NCBI RefSeq assembly: GCF_905475345.1
Contig: NC_066610.1
Coordinates: 1,813,886 to 1,877,885 of the forward strand
Direction: 5' to 3'
From: Vespula vulgaris
Taxonomy: Eukaryota > Arthropoda > Insecta > Hymenoptera > Vespidae
DNA: 64,000 nt
Part shown: positions 24,116 to 36,196 of the stretch, one piece after another
Layout of the letters: every line of letters starts with the position of its first letter
How positions within the stretch are numbered: the stretch's first letter is position 1
Translations under genes and position numbers: made by a program
Notes under the pieces: model-generated
Told to the model about the DNA's origin: nothing
Database searches by the model: none
What the model saw: only the letters and a program-made list of their open reading frames with translations

Positions 24116-24885
24116 TATTTCTCTATTTCTCACACTTTCTCACACGTAGCTTCCGAACATGGGGGTCTCTCAGCAGGGCGTTGAACAATTTCGGAGTATA
24201 ATTTATGGCGTCCCAGGTTTTCAGTCGCGACAGGGGCTGCTGGCATAAACAACCTTCCTTCTCTTTCTATATTCATCTCTCTCCCTCTCTCTCCTTCTCT
24301 CTTTTTCTCTATCTATCTATCTCTCTCTTTCTTACGTTCTTATGTTCCTTTCGCAGCCACCCCTATCGTGTAGCAAGCGTCGAGACTGAGAAAGAGAGAT
24401 AGAGATATACAGATAGACGGGGAGGGAGAGAGAGGGAGAGAGAGAGAGAGAGAAAAAGAGAGAGATCAATACCAAGTGCTATCATATTCTTTCATCGTTT
24501 CTTTTTTCTTTTCATTCATTAAAATAATAGAAAAGGAAAAGAAAATAGTAAATAAAAAATAAAACGCTAAACTACATTTTTTCTTTCTCTCTTTCTCTCT
24601 CTATCTTTTTTTTTTATCTCTCATATCTCTTGCCAATTTTTTGTCTCTCTTATACATATATATTTTATATATAATATGTTATATAATATAGTATATATAT
24701 ATATATACTCGTAATATAATTGTATTAATCAATTATTTAAATTGTAATATTAAATATCATATCTTTTTCTAAATTAATATATATATATATATACTTTTAT
24801 AAATAACCTAATCAATAATTTCAAGTATAAATTAGATAAGAATATATCGATTTATATTAAAACAATTTTATCAATCATCATCATT

Positions 24886-24925
<40 letters not shown>

Positions 24926-25545
24926 ATATCATCTATAATTAACTTAAAATACTTGGAACAAGTTTATCAATGTGTGAATGATAAAATGGGTCACATGATA
25001 AGCATTGTTCTCTCTCTCTCTCTTTCTCTCTCTCCCTTTCTATCTCTCTCTATCTCTGTCTCTCTCTAATCGTCGCTTAAATTAAATTCGTAATACAAAG
25101 GTCCTACTTGGAACGAGGTAACTACTTACGCGATACGTTTATTACTAAATACAATTCTAAAAATAAACTCTTTCTCTCTCTCTCTCTCTCTCTCCCTCTC
25201 TCTTTCACACACACACACACATACATGTATATAATTTTTATAGCAAACAATAAGAGTTAAATATTACATGATACGAAAACGTGAAAGAAAATAATTTCTT
25301 TATGACAAACCAACCGCGTAACAAAATAAATCACTATAATACGGTATAATAACTTGTTAGAAATTTGTTAATACGATGTTATTAAGTTCTTTGAAATTTG
25401 ATGATATACAAAATGGTGGATGTATTATTACCATATATGGTAATATGTTGAAAATGTTGAATAAGACGATGGAACCAGAGTTAAGAAGAGAGAAGAGCAA
25501 TGAGTCGCGAGGGGTGGGGGTAAGGCCCATCTTCTGAAAGAGGGT
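23200..25545. other. Low-complexity stretch, no gene recognised
   Basis: Contains a TG repeat (23580-23603), ATC/CAT arrays (23808-23838 and 24874-24922), a pure CT tract (24065-24112), and CT/GA tracts around 24260-24480 and 25010-25210. A GC-richer patch at 24140-24260 is not repetitive and has no recognised coding frame. Elsewhere TA-rich DNA predominates. Confidence 0.6.
24065..24112. repeat. CT dinucleotide microsatellite
   Basis: About 24 uninterrupted CT units. Confidence 0.97.
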
Positions 25546-25551
25546 CCTCCT

Positions 25552-25578
25552 CCCCCTCCCCCTCCCCACCCTCCACCC
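25552..25578 (-). other. G-quadruplex motif on the minus strand
   Basis: On the plus strand C-runs of 5, 5, 4, 3 and 3 (25552-25556, 25558-25562, 25564-25567, 25569-25571, 25576-25578) are separated by loops of 1, 1, 1 and 4 nt. The minus strand therefore has at least four G-tracts with very short loops. A further G-rich run on the plus strand lies at ~25510-25520. Confidence 0.7.
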
Positions 25579-25599
25579 TCCACTTCCATCTCAAGTGCA

Positions 25600-26775
25600 T
25601 CGTACTACAAAGGACAAAAACCTCGTAAAGGACAATAACCTTGAATAAATCACTCTCAACCAATGGCTGTACTCTTTTCTCTCTCACTCTCTCTCTCTCT
25701 CTCTCTGCTTCTTTATTTTCTTGGTTGTTTATCTTCATTTTTTCGTTCTTCTTATTTGTTTCATTTTTCTCTTTTCGTTCGAACGAAATAATCGGAAGGA
25801 AAAGTATCTTCGAATTTTTACTCATTCGTTTGTTGTTGTTATCGTTATTTTTTTTTCGGAATTAATTTTATATAATTGGAGGATATATCATTAGTAGATC
25901 ACATAAGTGTTCGTTTCTTCTTTTAGATTTTTTTAATTAATTAATAAAATTGTTCATGGTTATGAACGAATATTAATTACGATAGAAATATATCTGTGCG
26001 ATTGCCAAATTTGTTTAGTTAGTTTTTTAAATAAATAAATATATGTATATATATATACGTATATATGCAATATTGTTTTATTGAATTTTTATATAAAAAG
26101 TATAAAACGAAATTGTATTTTTAAATATTTAATATATTACATGAAATATTTATATACATATGTATATATATATATATATACGTAATATATAAGTTTAAAT
26201 TCATGTGTAGGATATTTCTTTGCGGTTCAGTCGTTTGAACGTTTAGATTTAACCGCGGCTTAATGTACTACCAAGGATAGTTTACATCGGATCAAGCTCA
26301 CGGCGAGGTAAACTAGCGGAATTTACTACTGCGAAACACCGTAGGATGAACACGTAAAACGATCTAACGTTAGATTAGATAACACGATATTATCTGAAAT
26401 TTATATCTATACTACGATAGAAATGATTCTTTTCATTCGTTTCTCTTCCTCTGTTATTTTCAACTTTTCTTGAAAATTGTTAACCAATCAATTCTAAACA
26501 TTCACCTAATCGTTTTCTCTTCTTTTTCTTATACAGATTTATAAAAATCTACATTTATTTCTTAAACGAACAACTTATTAATTTTATATATTATATATGT
26601 ATGTATAATATTATTTGATTAGATTTATTAGAATTATATTAATCATTTATTATTTATTCGTTTATTCTTTCTTCCTTTCTCTTACATATATTAATATTAT
26701 TAAAAAAAAAGAATTGAATAGAGTCAGAGAAGGAAAGAGTGAGACAGACAGAAGAAATTATTCATTTTAAATATT

Positions 26776-26807
<32 letters not shown>

Positions 26808-26958
26808 TATACCATATTATATTATAATATTTTAATAATATATATCATATTATCTTACAGTAATATACATTATAATAATTATATATTACATTATTATATT
26901 ATATTAAACATATATTATTTATTATACATTACATATTATAACAACATTAATAATATTC

Positions 26959-27005
<47 letters not shown>

Positions 27006-27055
27006 TTAATAAAATAAAAGAAAAATTTATCAAATAGAGGGAGACATATTTAAAT
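25600..27055. other. AT-rich stretch with an unexplained islet near 26.22-26.37 kb
   Basis: Mostly TA- and T-rich, with TA runs at 26040-26065 and 26158-26182 and TA/AGAA/GA repeats at 26776-27004. The islet 26221-26370 is non-repetitive and GC-richer. It starts after a possible acceptor (GCGGTTCAG) and contains a donor-like GAG then GTAAAC near 26307-26313, so it could be a small non-coding exon. I find no coding frame in it. Confidence 0.35.
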
Positions 27056-27099
27056 TATTTACCTCTCTCTCTCTCTCTCTCTTCTCTATCCCTCTTAAT

Positions 27100-27310
27100 A
27101 ATAATGGGGTCTTTTTCTTTACCCTCCCCCTTCTAACAAGCAAACGAACTAGTTCCGCTCTCATACTCCGATCCAAGAGGCACGTGTGAACGAAGCCTAA
27201 AACCGGTCCCACCCACGCCTATCTTTGCTATCGTGCGCTCGCGCGAACTTACACGTAGAAGGGCTATTTATCTATACACGCGTGAAGAGATCTCGCGTGT
27301 GTTAGAGAGT
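27100..27310. other. GC-richer islet, function unknown
   Basis: A non-repetitive, CpG-containing block between a CT tract (27063-27082) and a TA-rich region. The minus strand is open for ~30 mixed-composition codons (27115-27212), but without an ATG. A good minus-strand donor (GTAAGT) occurs near 27248-27256. Too little for a gene call. Confidence 0.25.
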
Positions 27311-27468
27311 AAAAAAAAAACTATAGAGAAAAATAGTAAATATTCTAATTATACTTGACAATGTTTGCGACGTTTATACACGTTTTATATATTTCTCTGT
27401 AACTACGTCTCGTTGAAGTTTCTTGGTCATTCAACTTTGACACTATTGAAATATTACACGTAAAGAAT

Positions 27469-27474
<6 letters not shown>

Positions 27475-27515
<41 letters not shown>
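27475..27515. repeat. TA dinucleotide microsatellite
   Basis: About 20 tandem TA units. Confidence 0.96.
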
Positions 27516-27518
<3 letters not shown>

Positions 27519-28449
27519 ACTACGTTTCGTTCATTTCATTCCTCAAATATACGAGATTGAACAGATATGATTGATCGAAGTCGATTGTTTCGCATGCGCT
27601 ATTTTCTTTTTTGTTGGCCAATGATCGTTTAATTTTTTATTGTCTAAATTTGCAAACTCTGAAGTGTTATTTTTTGATACGTCGAATCGAGAATTCTTCA
27701 TCCTTTTTTTTCCTTAAATAAACTTAATGGTCCTTCAATTTTCATTCTTCAGAATTAGAAATTGACAAGTTTGAATCTTGAAAATCGATCCCTTTTAATT
27801 AATCAAAATCGATGATCGAATTTTTCTTTCTCTCTTTTATTTTTATATTGGTCGGTCAATTTTTTGACCGTACTAAATTAAAAATTGCATTCTTCGAATT
27901 CAATATTCAATACACACACACACACACACACACAATCGATTTTATAAATTTTTTTTTTACAATAATAACTAGAGAGAAAAAGAAAGAAAGATTGAACGAT
28001 GACTCTCTTTACACTAAAAACAATTATTATTATCATTATTATCGTTATATAAATATCAGTATTAACAATTTCAATTTTTTTTTTTAATAATAACCACATC
28101 ATACTAAAAATCGATAGATAATATTAATACGACGTTGATTAATTTGAAATGAATTTCTCGTTTGATCTACGTTTTGTTAATGGCGCCGATCATTCTCCCC
28201 CCCCCCCTCTCTCTCTCCCTCTATCATCTCGATCTCCTTTTTACTTGGATATAAAAAATTCAATCTCAAGAAGGAGAAGAGAAGAAGTTTCGTCTGAAGG
28301 AAAAACGCAATGTCGGCTTCTTACTTGTTTGCCATAAAACGTGAAGAAAAAGGAAGAAAAAAAAAATAAAATAAAAAAGAAAAAAAAAAAAGATTCGATA
28401 TCACGAGAAAGAGAGAAAAAGAGAGATAGAGAGAGAAGAGAGAGAAGAG

Positions 28450-28575
28450 AGATGGTTCGATCGGTGCTCTCGATAATCGATCCTTCGTGGTCCATTCTCC
28501 TGTCAAGCAGCCGCATTCTTGCTCGTTCGGCAACCTTCGAAAACGAAGCCCTTCCACGGGAACGCTTCGGGCCAT
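28450..28575 (-). CDS. Doubtful minus-strand open frame in a GC-richer islet
   Basis: An ATG at 28575 in the context GAAATGG opens a frame of about 42 mixed-composition residues (MARSVPVEGLRFRRLPNEQ, later CGCLTGEWTTKDRLSRAP) before it runs into CT repeats and becomes Ser/Leu low complexity. No family is recognised. The plus strand of the same block carries short hairpin-like words such as CTTCGAAAACGAAG. It may be a real short exon, a relic or a chance frame. Confidence 0.15.
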
Positions 28576-28594
28576 TTCAGAAGCCTCTTTTATT

Positions 28595-28625
<31 letters not shown>

Positions 28626-29697
28626 CTGTCTCTGTCTTTCTTTCCTTTTTCTCTTCTCACTTTCGTTAAACTCTCTCTCTCTTTCACGTACTATAGAAGC
28701 CTTTCTCCTTCGCTCAAATGCCGGGGCTACTGCTTTCGGCTTCGTTTGTACAACTTACTGATTTTATCCTCTTCAATTTTGTCCCATTAATATTATATTG
28801 TTTTATTATTTTTGTTGATAAGAAAAAAGAACGGATATATATATATGTATGTGTATGTGTATATATGTATAAATTGAATTAAGATTGATATATTTGTTTT
28901 TATTAATATATATTATATATATATATATTATAAAAATTAAATGAAAAATAAATGGAATTAATATTCGTTTTTTAAAATTTCATTTTCTTTGAAGTGTTAG
29001 TTTGATACTATGAATAAAAGAATTATGTTTAAATAAGAGTAATAAAAGAAGTTAGTAAAGGGTTTTGAATCTCAACGAAGAGGATTTTGAAAAAAGAAAC
29101 TAGGAAGAATGAATTGATAAAAGAAACAAATTAATAAAAAGTCCATCTCAAAGTGGCTGAAATAACAATTAATACACGAATGAACGGATCATAAAAAAAA
29201 AAAAAGAAAAAATCGCTGTCATAAAATAGAATGAATAAAGAATCATCTCAAAAATTATTCCATCATCTTCCGAACTCAAATCAGAAAATAGATAGAATAG
29301 AATTCGTAGTAACGATAATAACAATAATAACAAAAGAAAAAAAAATCACTAAAAAAAAAAGAAAAGAAAAGAAAAGAAAAGAAGGATCACCATCAAAGGG
29401 TGAAAATAAAAAGGAGAATAATGATTAACAAAGTAAATAAGAATCATGAAAAGAAAAAAAAAAAGAGAAAAAGGAGTAAGAAAGAAAGAAAGAAGAGAAA
29501 CAAAAGTAAATAAAAAATAAAAGTATCATCCCTACTAAATTACTCCCTCAATTATAGCCTCCGATCGTTTAAATAATATATGGGGTTGAAATCAAAGCGG
29601 CGAATGCGATTTCTACGAAGTTGAGTCTTTTTTTCTTTTCTTTTTTCTTTCTCTCTCTCTCTCTCTCTCTCTTTTTTGTTTTTTTTTTTTTTTTAAA

Positions 29698-29916
29698 GAA
29701 CAGAACGCGACAATAGGTAACGGAGATGCTCAGAGAACGCGGATGCACGGTTCGACGATTCGACTCGGCTAAGGCTGATTTATCGTCCGAAAGAGTCTGC
29801 CAAATTGGCAGCGTGCGTCCGCCAAGCTCGTTAGTCAGTCGATCGTCGGTCAGGGACCTCCTGCTGGACCAGAATTTTCGATAATTTCGACCTCTCGATA
29901 CATGAGCCTCCGCCAT
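29698..29916 (-). CDS. Unrecognised ~73-residue coding-like frame, ends at a poly(A) tract
   Basis: The ATG at 29916 sits in a good context (CACAATGGCG). The frame reads MAEAHVSRGRNYRKFW, later RRSLTDDRLTNELGGR and LPIWQTLSDDKSALAESN, mixed in composition and GC-richer than all flanking DNA. After the residues CRVLF near 29698 the strand becomes a run of ~17 A, and the frame continues only as Lys/Arg/Glu repeat. No domain is recognised. It could be a small lineage-specific gene, an exon truncated by repeat growth, or a retroposed fragment with an A tail. No consensus GT donor is visible. Confidence 0.28.
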
Positions 29917-30439
29917 TGTGAATACTCTCTCTTTCTCTGTTACTTATTCTTTCTAAAATAGACGTATATACGTACATATATAAATATATATCTATCTTAT
30001 TTCATCCCTTTTTTTTAATTACAAACTTATAGACACATATATATATATATATATAAATAATTTAGATAAAAGAAAAAAGAAGGTATTAGAATTTTAAGAA
30101 GATTGAATAAATTTTCTTTTCTTTTTCTCTTCTTCTCTTCTTCTTTTTTCTTTTTTTTTTCCTTTTTTTTTTAAGACAAAAGAAAACGAAAGACGAATAT
30201 TCATGGAATATTGAATTAAAACTAACATTCGATGTAGCTCTAATGAATTTTTCTTTCTTTAATATATAACGATATCGTCAGATAAAAATAATAATGAATG
30301 AGATACAGAAAAGTCTTTGATAGTTAAATAGAGGAACTTTTAATGAAGGCCTAGAAAAACACGTTGCACGCACAGTATGCATCCACATTATTATTTTGTA
30401 TCACTACAAGTACACGTTACACATACATATGCATATAAG

Positions 30440-30610
30440 TACGTATATATCAATGGTGTGTGGTGTCACTGAAGTGACGTAATCGCAAACGTCGGAGTTA
30501 GAGCTTCCGTAGCTGCGTGTCCCTATAGATTCGTTTAACGTCAACCGGAAGTTGTAATAATTCCGATGATGGTGTACGCTCCCTCTCATCGAGACGCCCC
30601 TGAGTCAATT
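30440..30610. promoter_or_regulatory. Candidate cis-regulatory element with ATF/CREB-like and ETS sites
   Basis: A non-repetitive GC-richer islet in repeat-laden DNA. It contains TGACGTAA at 30475-30482 (bZIP CRE variant), overlapped by the inverted repeat TCACT-GA-AGTGA, and ACCGGAAGT at 30544-30552, a full ETS consensus (GABP/Pointed type). A GA microsatellite begins at ~30644. Enhancer or promoter function is inference from two motif matches and composition. Confidence 0.35.
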
Positions 30611-30639
30611 GCAAGAAGTAAACGAGATCGCTCTAGTGC

Positions 30640-30679
<40 letters not shown>

Positions 30680-30943
30680 CATACTCTTCATTTTTAACCC
30701 TTTATTACACCATATTAATTTCAACAAGTACATTTATGTAATTTTCTTCTTCTCCTTTTTCCTTTTCTTTTTATTCATGAATTTTTTTTTCCACCTATAA
30801 AAATTATAATGATAGATTTGTGACGATTGTAATGTATTTATTTCGTTTGTTTGTTAATAGGTTAATGTAAATAAAAGGATTATTTTTTTTAATCGTCGAA
30901 AAAAATATTTTCATGATTGAGATATCACGTCGCCATATTGTTT

Positions 30944-30961
30944 ATTATTATTATTATTATT

Positions 30962-30996
<35 letters not shown>
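30944..30996. repeat. TTA then TTG trinucleotide microsatellite
   Basis: TTA/ATT units run into about eleven TTG units. Confidence 0.93.
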
Positions 30997-31670
30997 GTGG
31001 TGGTATAAGAATGATCATTCGTCGACTTGAGTTACAAGATATATATTCAAACGTCGAAGTAATAGCATTGAAAAAGTATGATCGTTAACTCGTACTTTGG
31101 ATTCTACTAATGACTATAATAATTGAAAATATTAATAACTCGTGTTCTTCTACTGATGAATGTGTGTGTGTATGGAATATTCATTATTTCACGTCGAAGA
31201 TTTGATTGGACATATTGAATGTGATGGTAACACGATTTTACGAATAACCATAATCGCTTGAAATCTCGTTAACGTCAACAACTAATTTCATGGATGCATA
31301 CATGCATGATGCATCATGTTATTACCATTATCATTAACATTATCATTAGTTGTATACTATGTTTTAAATTCGTTTAAACGACACATCGTGTTCTTTTACA
31401 TATTTTACAATGTACATATACATATATACACATTTTAATTCTTTATTTTAAAATTCCCTAGATTAAAGAAAAAAAAAAAAAGGAAAAGAGAAAGAGAAAA
31501 TTATTTGAACGTTATCAAAAGTTCGTCTAGACCGTCCAAAAAAAAAAAAAAAGAAGAAGAAAAACAAAAGTAACTGAACGACTTTTAAAAAAGATACAAC
31601 GCTAATTGTGTAATAAAAAAGATATAATGTTAAGTTGTAATGAAAGTTTGTAATATTAATCGCAATGAGC

Positions 31671-32126
31671 TTAAAGAGGGACGAGAAAGAAAGAAAAAAA
31701 AAAATTGAAAATCCACGAAGTGTAAATTGTCGACGATTTACGTGAAATTTTTTCTTTTCTTTTCGATTTTTTTTTTTGATGCTTAAGAGCAGAGGGACAG
31801 GGGTGTGTTGCGATGGGGTGAAATGAGAAAGGGTGGTGTGTGAGTTTATACTCTTTTTTTTTTTTTTTCATAGGTCCACCCATTCGCGGAAAATTTCCGT
31901 TTTCCATTGATTTCTTTCGTTCCTTTTCGTCGTTTCGACAAACTCGAACAATTTCCTGTAGACCGAAGTAACATCCTCCTTTTTCACAGTGCCGTAGTTG
32001 AAATCGAATTCCGAGACACTTCGTTTCCTGTACTAGCACTATTACCATCCCTTTCCTACCCTTACTCACCCCTTCAACCCCTTCACGATATTCCTCCTCC
32101 TTCTTCCGTTTAACAAACGAATCCAA
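31671..32126 (-). CDS. Unrecognised 151-aa open reading frame (doubtful)
   Basis: One of the longest ATG-initiated frames outside the recognised genes that is not pure repeat. The first ~85 residues are mixed (MDSFVKRKKEEEYREGV, later ETKCLGIRFQLRHCEKGG and CYFGLQEIVRVCRND). The rest is lysine-rich and then hydrophobic where the frame crosses A- and T-tracts. No family is recognised. The opposite strand is open over the same region (31907-32113), which weakens the call. Confidence 0.15.
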   Translation of the reverse strand: MDSFVKRKKEEEYREGVEGVSKGRKGMVIVLVQETKCLGIRFQLRHCEKGGCYFGLQEIVRVCRNDEKERKKSMENGNFPRMGGPMKKKKKEYKLTHHPFSFHPIATHPCPSALKHQKKKSKRKEKISRKSSTIYTSWIFNFFFSFFLVPL

Positions 32127-32129
32127 GAT

Positions 32130-33534
32130 GAATTTCGAGAAGTGACTTTACCCAAATCACAGGATGAGATAAATCGATCGTTTGATTTCCGATTGTCTTT
32201 TAATTTGCAAAACGATGATTTAAATGAAAATGAAAACGAATACGAATACGAATCGTGTTTTCTTTAGAAGTTCGATAACATCAAAATCGTTTTAACATCA
32301 AAATTCAAATCAATCTTGAATTTAATAATTAGTTAGTACTAATTTGAAATTATTGATCATATTTAAATATCGATTTGAGGTAATAACAATACAAAATTGA
32401 TTTTTAACTAGGACTAGATATGTTAAAGAATAACGAGATTTGTTGTTTGGTTTTCATGAATGGGTCCACATAGCTTCGAGTTTCTTTTTCACTTTTTGTT
32501 TTATTAGATCTTTGCACGGACCTATCCCCAAATGGTTTGTTGGGTATGTTCGTAAATAATGAAGGAATGATTTTGAAGGTCATCAAACATGTAATATCCA
32601 TGCCGCAGAACATGTACGACCTAAAAATGATGATAACAAAAAAGAATTGTTAAAAGAAAATTTTTAAAAAATTAAAAAATTGTTTACCAATAGTTCCTGT
32701 TTATGTGATTACTTGGATATATCGAATGTTGTGTATTGTGGAATCCATCGTTTTAGTTATATATACATGTGTAGAACATATATGATGCGTGTATGTCTGT
32801 GTGAGTCTGCTCTTATTTATTGGGAACTTCCGATTGCTGGAAATTGCAATAGAACGAGCAAGTCTATCACCTGAATGGCACGTTCGACGTGATAAGCTAC
32901 GACGAACTTCATCGATAAGTAATTGCTTTACGTGGATTCAGGTTATTACTTCCGATCGTTATTACTTCCAATTTTGATTATAGTCTAATTAGAATTCCCT
33001 TAAAGTCTCTCCTCGACACATACAAGCAAATAAATTTATATATTTATTATTATGACGTTTCTTTTTTTTTCTTTGTAAACTGCGTTTCGAATAGTATCTG
33101 ATCATTTTTACGGGACACATGAATAATTATTAAAATTAATAATAGAATTGAATAATTTCTTATTTTATATAAGTGAATGAAAGTAAAATTTTTGTTTCAA
33201 AAAATCACTGAATGATAATTGTTGTTAATTTTTATCATCATCGTTATTATCATTAATATGTATCATTTTGATTTTTTTTATTATTTGCAAATTCTATCGA
33301 ACAAATAGGATGTTTAATGAAATTTGTAGTTTCATTAATTCGTTCGAAAAAAATAATTTTGTTTTTTATTGTTTGTTTAATTTTTATCATCCAATAAATA
33401 CATTACGTTACATTACATTACATTACATTACTTTACATTACATACACATATGTATGTATGTATGTATGTATAAAAAGAAATTAAAAATACATACGCACAC
33501 ACATAAAATAAATACACATATTTCTCGACTTCCC

Positions 33535-33570
<36 letters not shown>

Positions 33571-35683
33571 TAATCATAATTATTATCTATTCGCATTCGC
33601 GTGTAATACATACGAAAGAATAAGTGAAAGCGATATCTCCCATCGAACCACTGCTATGCGTAGCTCGATGATCATAAATCACGATCGATTACATACAAGC
33701 CGCGGCATGAAACAAATGCGCTAGAGCCGATATTTGATTCATAAACCGAACGAATCACGCTTTGGGAATATTATTGTAAATGAACTTTACCATAATAGTT
33801 TTTCCATATTGGAAATGTGATAACAAATATCATCAACGTTTCATACACACATATTTATACGTATTTAAATAGATAATATTTATTAAAATAGATATTGTTA
33901 GTGTAAACAATTGTATTGCAAATTTTATATAATCTTTTTTGTTCGACAACATGGCGGACCAAAGGTTGTTGCTAGATGATTTTAAAACTCGATCTTTTAG
34001 GCTTATGTTTTTTTTTTGTTTCTTTCTTTTTTTTTTTTCAGATTATAAAATTGCAAGGTTAACTAGTAAAACTGTAATCATAGTTACGTGCTTAAAAAGT
34101 CGCGAAGAAGTGCAATTCATTTTTGCAAATCTCTTTTCGTCCATCTGAAAACTTTTGTATTAGGTGAAAAAAATATTTCTTCTTCTTCTTTCTTTTTTTC
34201 TCTCTCTTTCTTTTCAACGTCATTCAACAAAGTCGTTGCTTGCATTTAAAATAAACATACGTTTCAACTTTGACCTTTCGTAAGATTTTCTGTCCGATGT
34301 ATGAACAATATGAAACGTCCGAACGTTAATCGAATTTCGAACAATAACTTTGAAAACTTTTCTGACGTTTTCATGATAGTACCTTTTGCTAAATAACAAT
34401 AGTCTAAGCTCGAACGTATTGTCCAAGTATTGTATATAATAATCTGGAGTAACGGAAAACAATACCACGAAAGAAAGAAATAAAGAGATAAACAGAAAGA
34501 GAGAAAATCAAAGTAATATTTATTTGTAAAACACGTCTACGTAGCTCCAACGAATATAATTAAAAAACAAAAAAAAATGAAATGAAATGAAATGAAATGA
34601 AATGAAATGAAATTAAACGAATTGAACGTAAAAGAGTCATACCCAAATTCTAATTGGGTATACCCAAATTCCAATTAGACGTCAAGGATAATGATCAGAT
34701 GTATCAAATATCGATGAGGGATGAAATTTTGAATGAAAAATGTCGACTCACGAAAATCAAAAAAACTTTATCGACGAGATCCACAACGCGTGTTTGTTAC
34801 AATGAAAAACAAATTCATGTCAGTCGTATCAAATTCTTTTCTATAAAATGAAGCGTCCTAAATCGTTCTTGGGAACGAATAATTATCATCTTTTTTTAAA
34901 TTCGATTGAATTATATCATATACAGATGATATATCGTTAGTGAGTATTCTAGTAAGTGGTTAGTTCACACAGTACCGTACGTATTTTGTGGTAGGCCACG
35001 TTCGTGTAATTACCTCTCTCTGTCTCTGTTTCTTTCTCACACACTCTTGTGTTCTTGAATCCTTGATACTAATTAAAACGCCGACGCTGAGATAAACAGG
35101 CATATATATAAGTTTTATACGTACATGTGTACGAGGAAAAGTGCAATGCTAGGGAACATATATGTATATATATATATAGTCATGTATAAAAAGAAGGAAA
35201 AAGAGAGTAAGAGAATAAGAGAGAGAGAGAGAGAGAGAGAGAATATACGTGAACGTTAGAATGGTCTATGTAAAAGTATTGAAGCGGTTCATTGTGAGCC
35301 GAACAATGACCGAGTGGCCAAGTGTGAGGGTCAGGGACGTGAGGAGGAAAGAGAAGACACACTTCAGACGTTCCTATAGGTATACATACGTCTATTTCTC
35401 TGTATACCGTGTGTCTCACTATACATATGCGTATGTACGTGTGTACGGAGCTTAAACTGCATTTTTACCTAACCTCTTTCTCACATATACACACGTATGA
35501 TACCAGCATAAAATTTCTAATATCGAATAGAAAAGAGATGTATCTAAAATCCGACATTAAAAAAAAAAAAGAAAGAAAAAAAGATTTAAATTATTTCTCA
35601 ATAATGCTTTACGACGAATTAATCGTGAATTTGATAAAAAAAAAAAGAAAAAGTGAAAAATGTTGAAATTGATAATATCAGAT

Positions 35684-35715
<32 letters not shown>

Positions 35716-35940
35716 CGTTAGAACAGCGTTAGAAAACGGACTTGGTTAATTCGTGAAACGAGTATTCGAAGCGAGAAATCACACATACATGGAGAAAAAG
35801 AGAGAGAGAGAAGTATAAGAGCAGCAAACGGATAAACATTTACCAAGACGATCGTTATAGGTATAGGATATGCATATGTGTATGTGTGTCTGTTTATATA
35901 CGTATATAGCAATAATATGTGTGTATGTATAACATGGAGT
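32130..35940. other. Intronic or intergenic stretch, no gene recognised
   Basis: Non-repetitive patches at 32810-32950 and 33590-33780 stand out, the latter with ATCACGATCGATTA-like homeodomain and palindromic words. Repeats include TTACA (33400-33442), TATG (~33451-33470), CAAG (33535-33570), ATGAA (34577-34612) and GA (35219-35243, 35687-35715). A short perfect inverted repeat, GAGCTGC with GCAGCTC, lies at 35958-35978 just outside. Frames present are not family-like. Confidence 0.5.
33535..33570. repeat. CAAG tetranucleotide microsatellite
   Basis: Nine tandem CAAG units; read in one frame they give an Ala-Ser-Lys-Gln repeat that is an artefact. Confidence 0.95.
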
Positions 35941-36139
35941 CTAGGAAGGCACGTAAGGAGCTGCGCCGAGTGCAGCTCTTCTAACGGTAATTCCTTTAGA
36001 CCAGTACCGCAACTTCTGCAGTCAGAAGAGTCGTTCCTTGCTACTGGACTCTATCTACCACTCCTGCACTCCTTGCTCCTGTGATTCTTTCTGTTTCTGT
36101 TTCTTCTGAAGTCCCTATCCTAAGAAACGTACCAATCAT

Positions 36140-36190
36140 CTTCTCTCTCTCTTTCTCTTTCTCTTTCTCTTTCTCTTTCTCTTTCTCTTT
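36140..36190. repeat. TTTCTC hexanucleotide repeat abutting the satellite
   Basis: Eight or so tandem CTTTCT units end at the left edge of the 129/143-bp satellite. Because each satellite unit itself contains TATTTCTCTTTTACGT, this tract may be an expansion of part of the satellite unit. Confidence 0.9.
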
Positions 36191-36196
36191 TACGTA

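Noticed and set aside
26227..26260. Second Inr (TCAGTC) at 26227-26232 as a promoter
   Set aside because: No DPE at +28 and no TATA box; likewise the TCAGTC at 29835-29840 and TCAGTT at 42049-42054.
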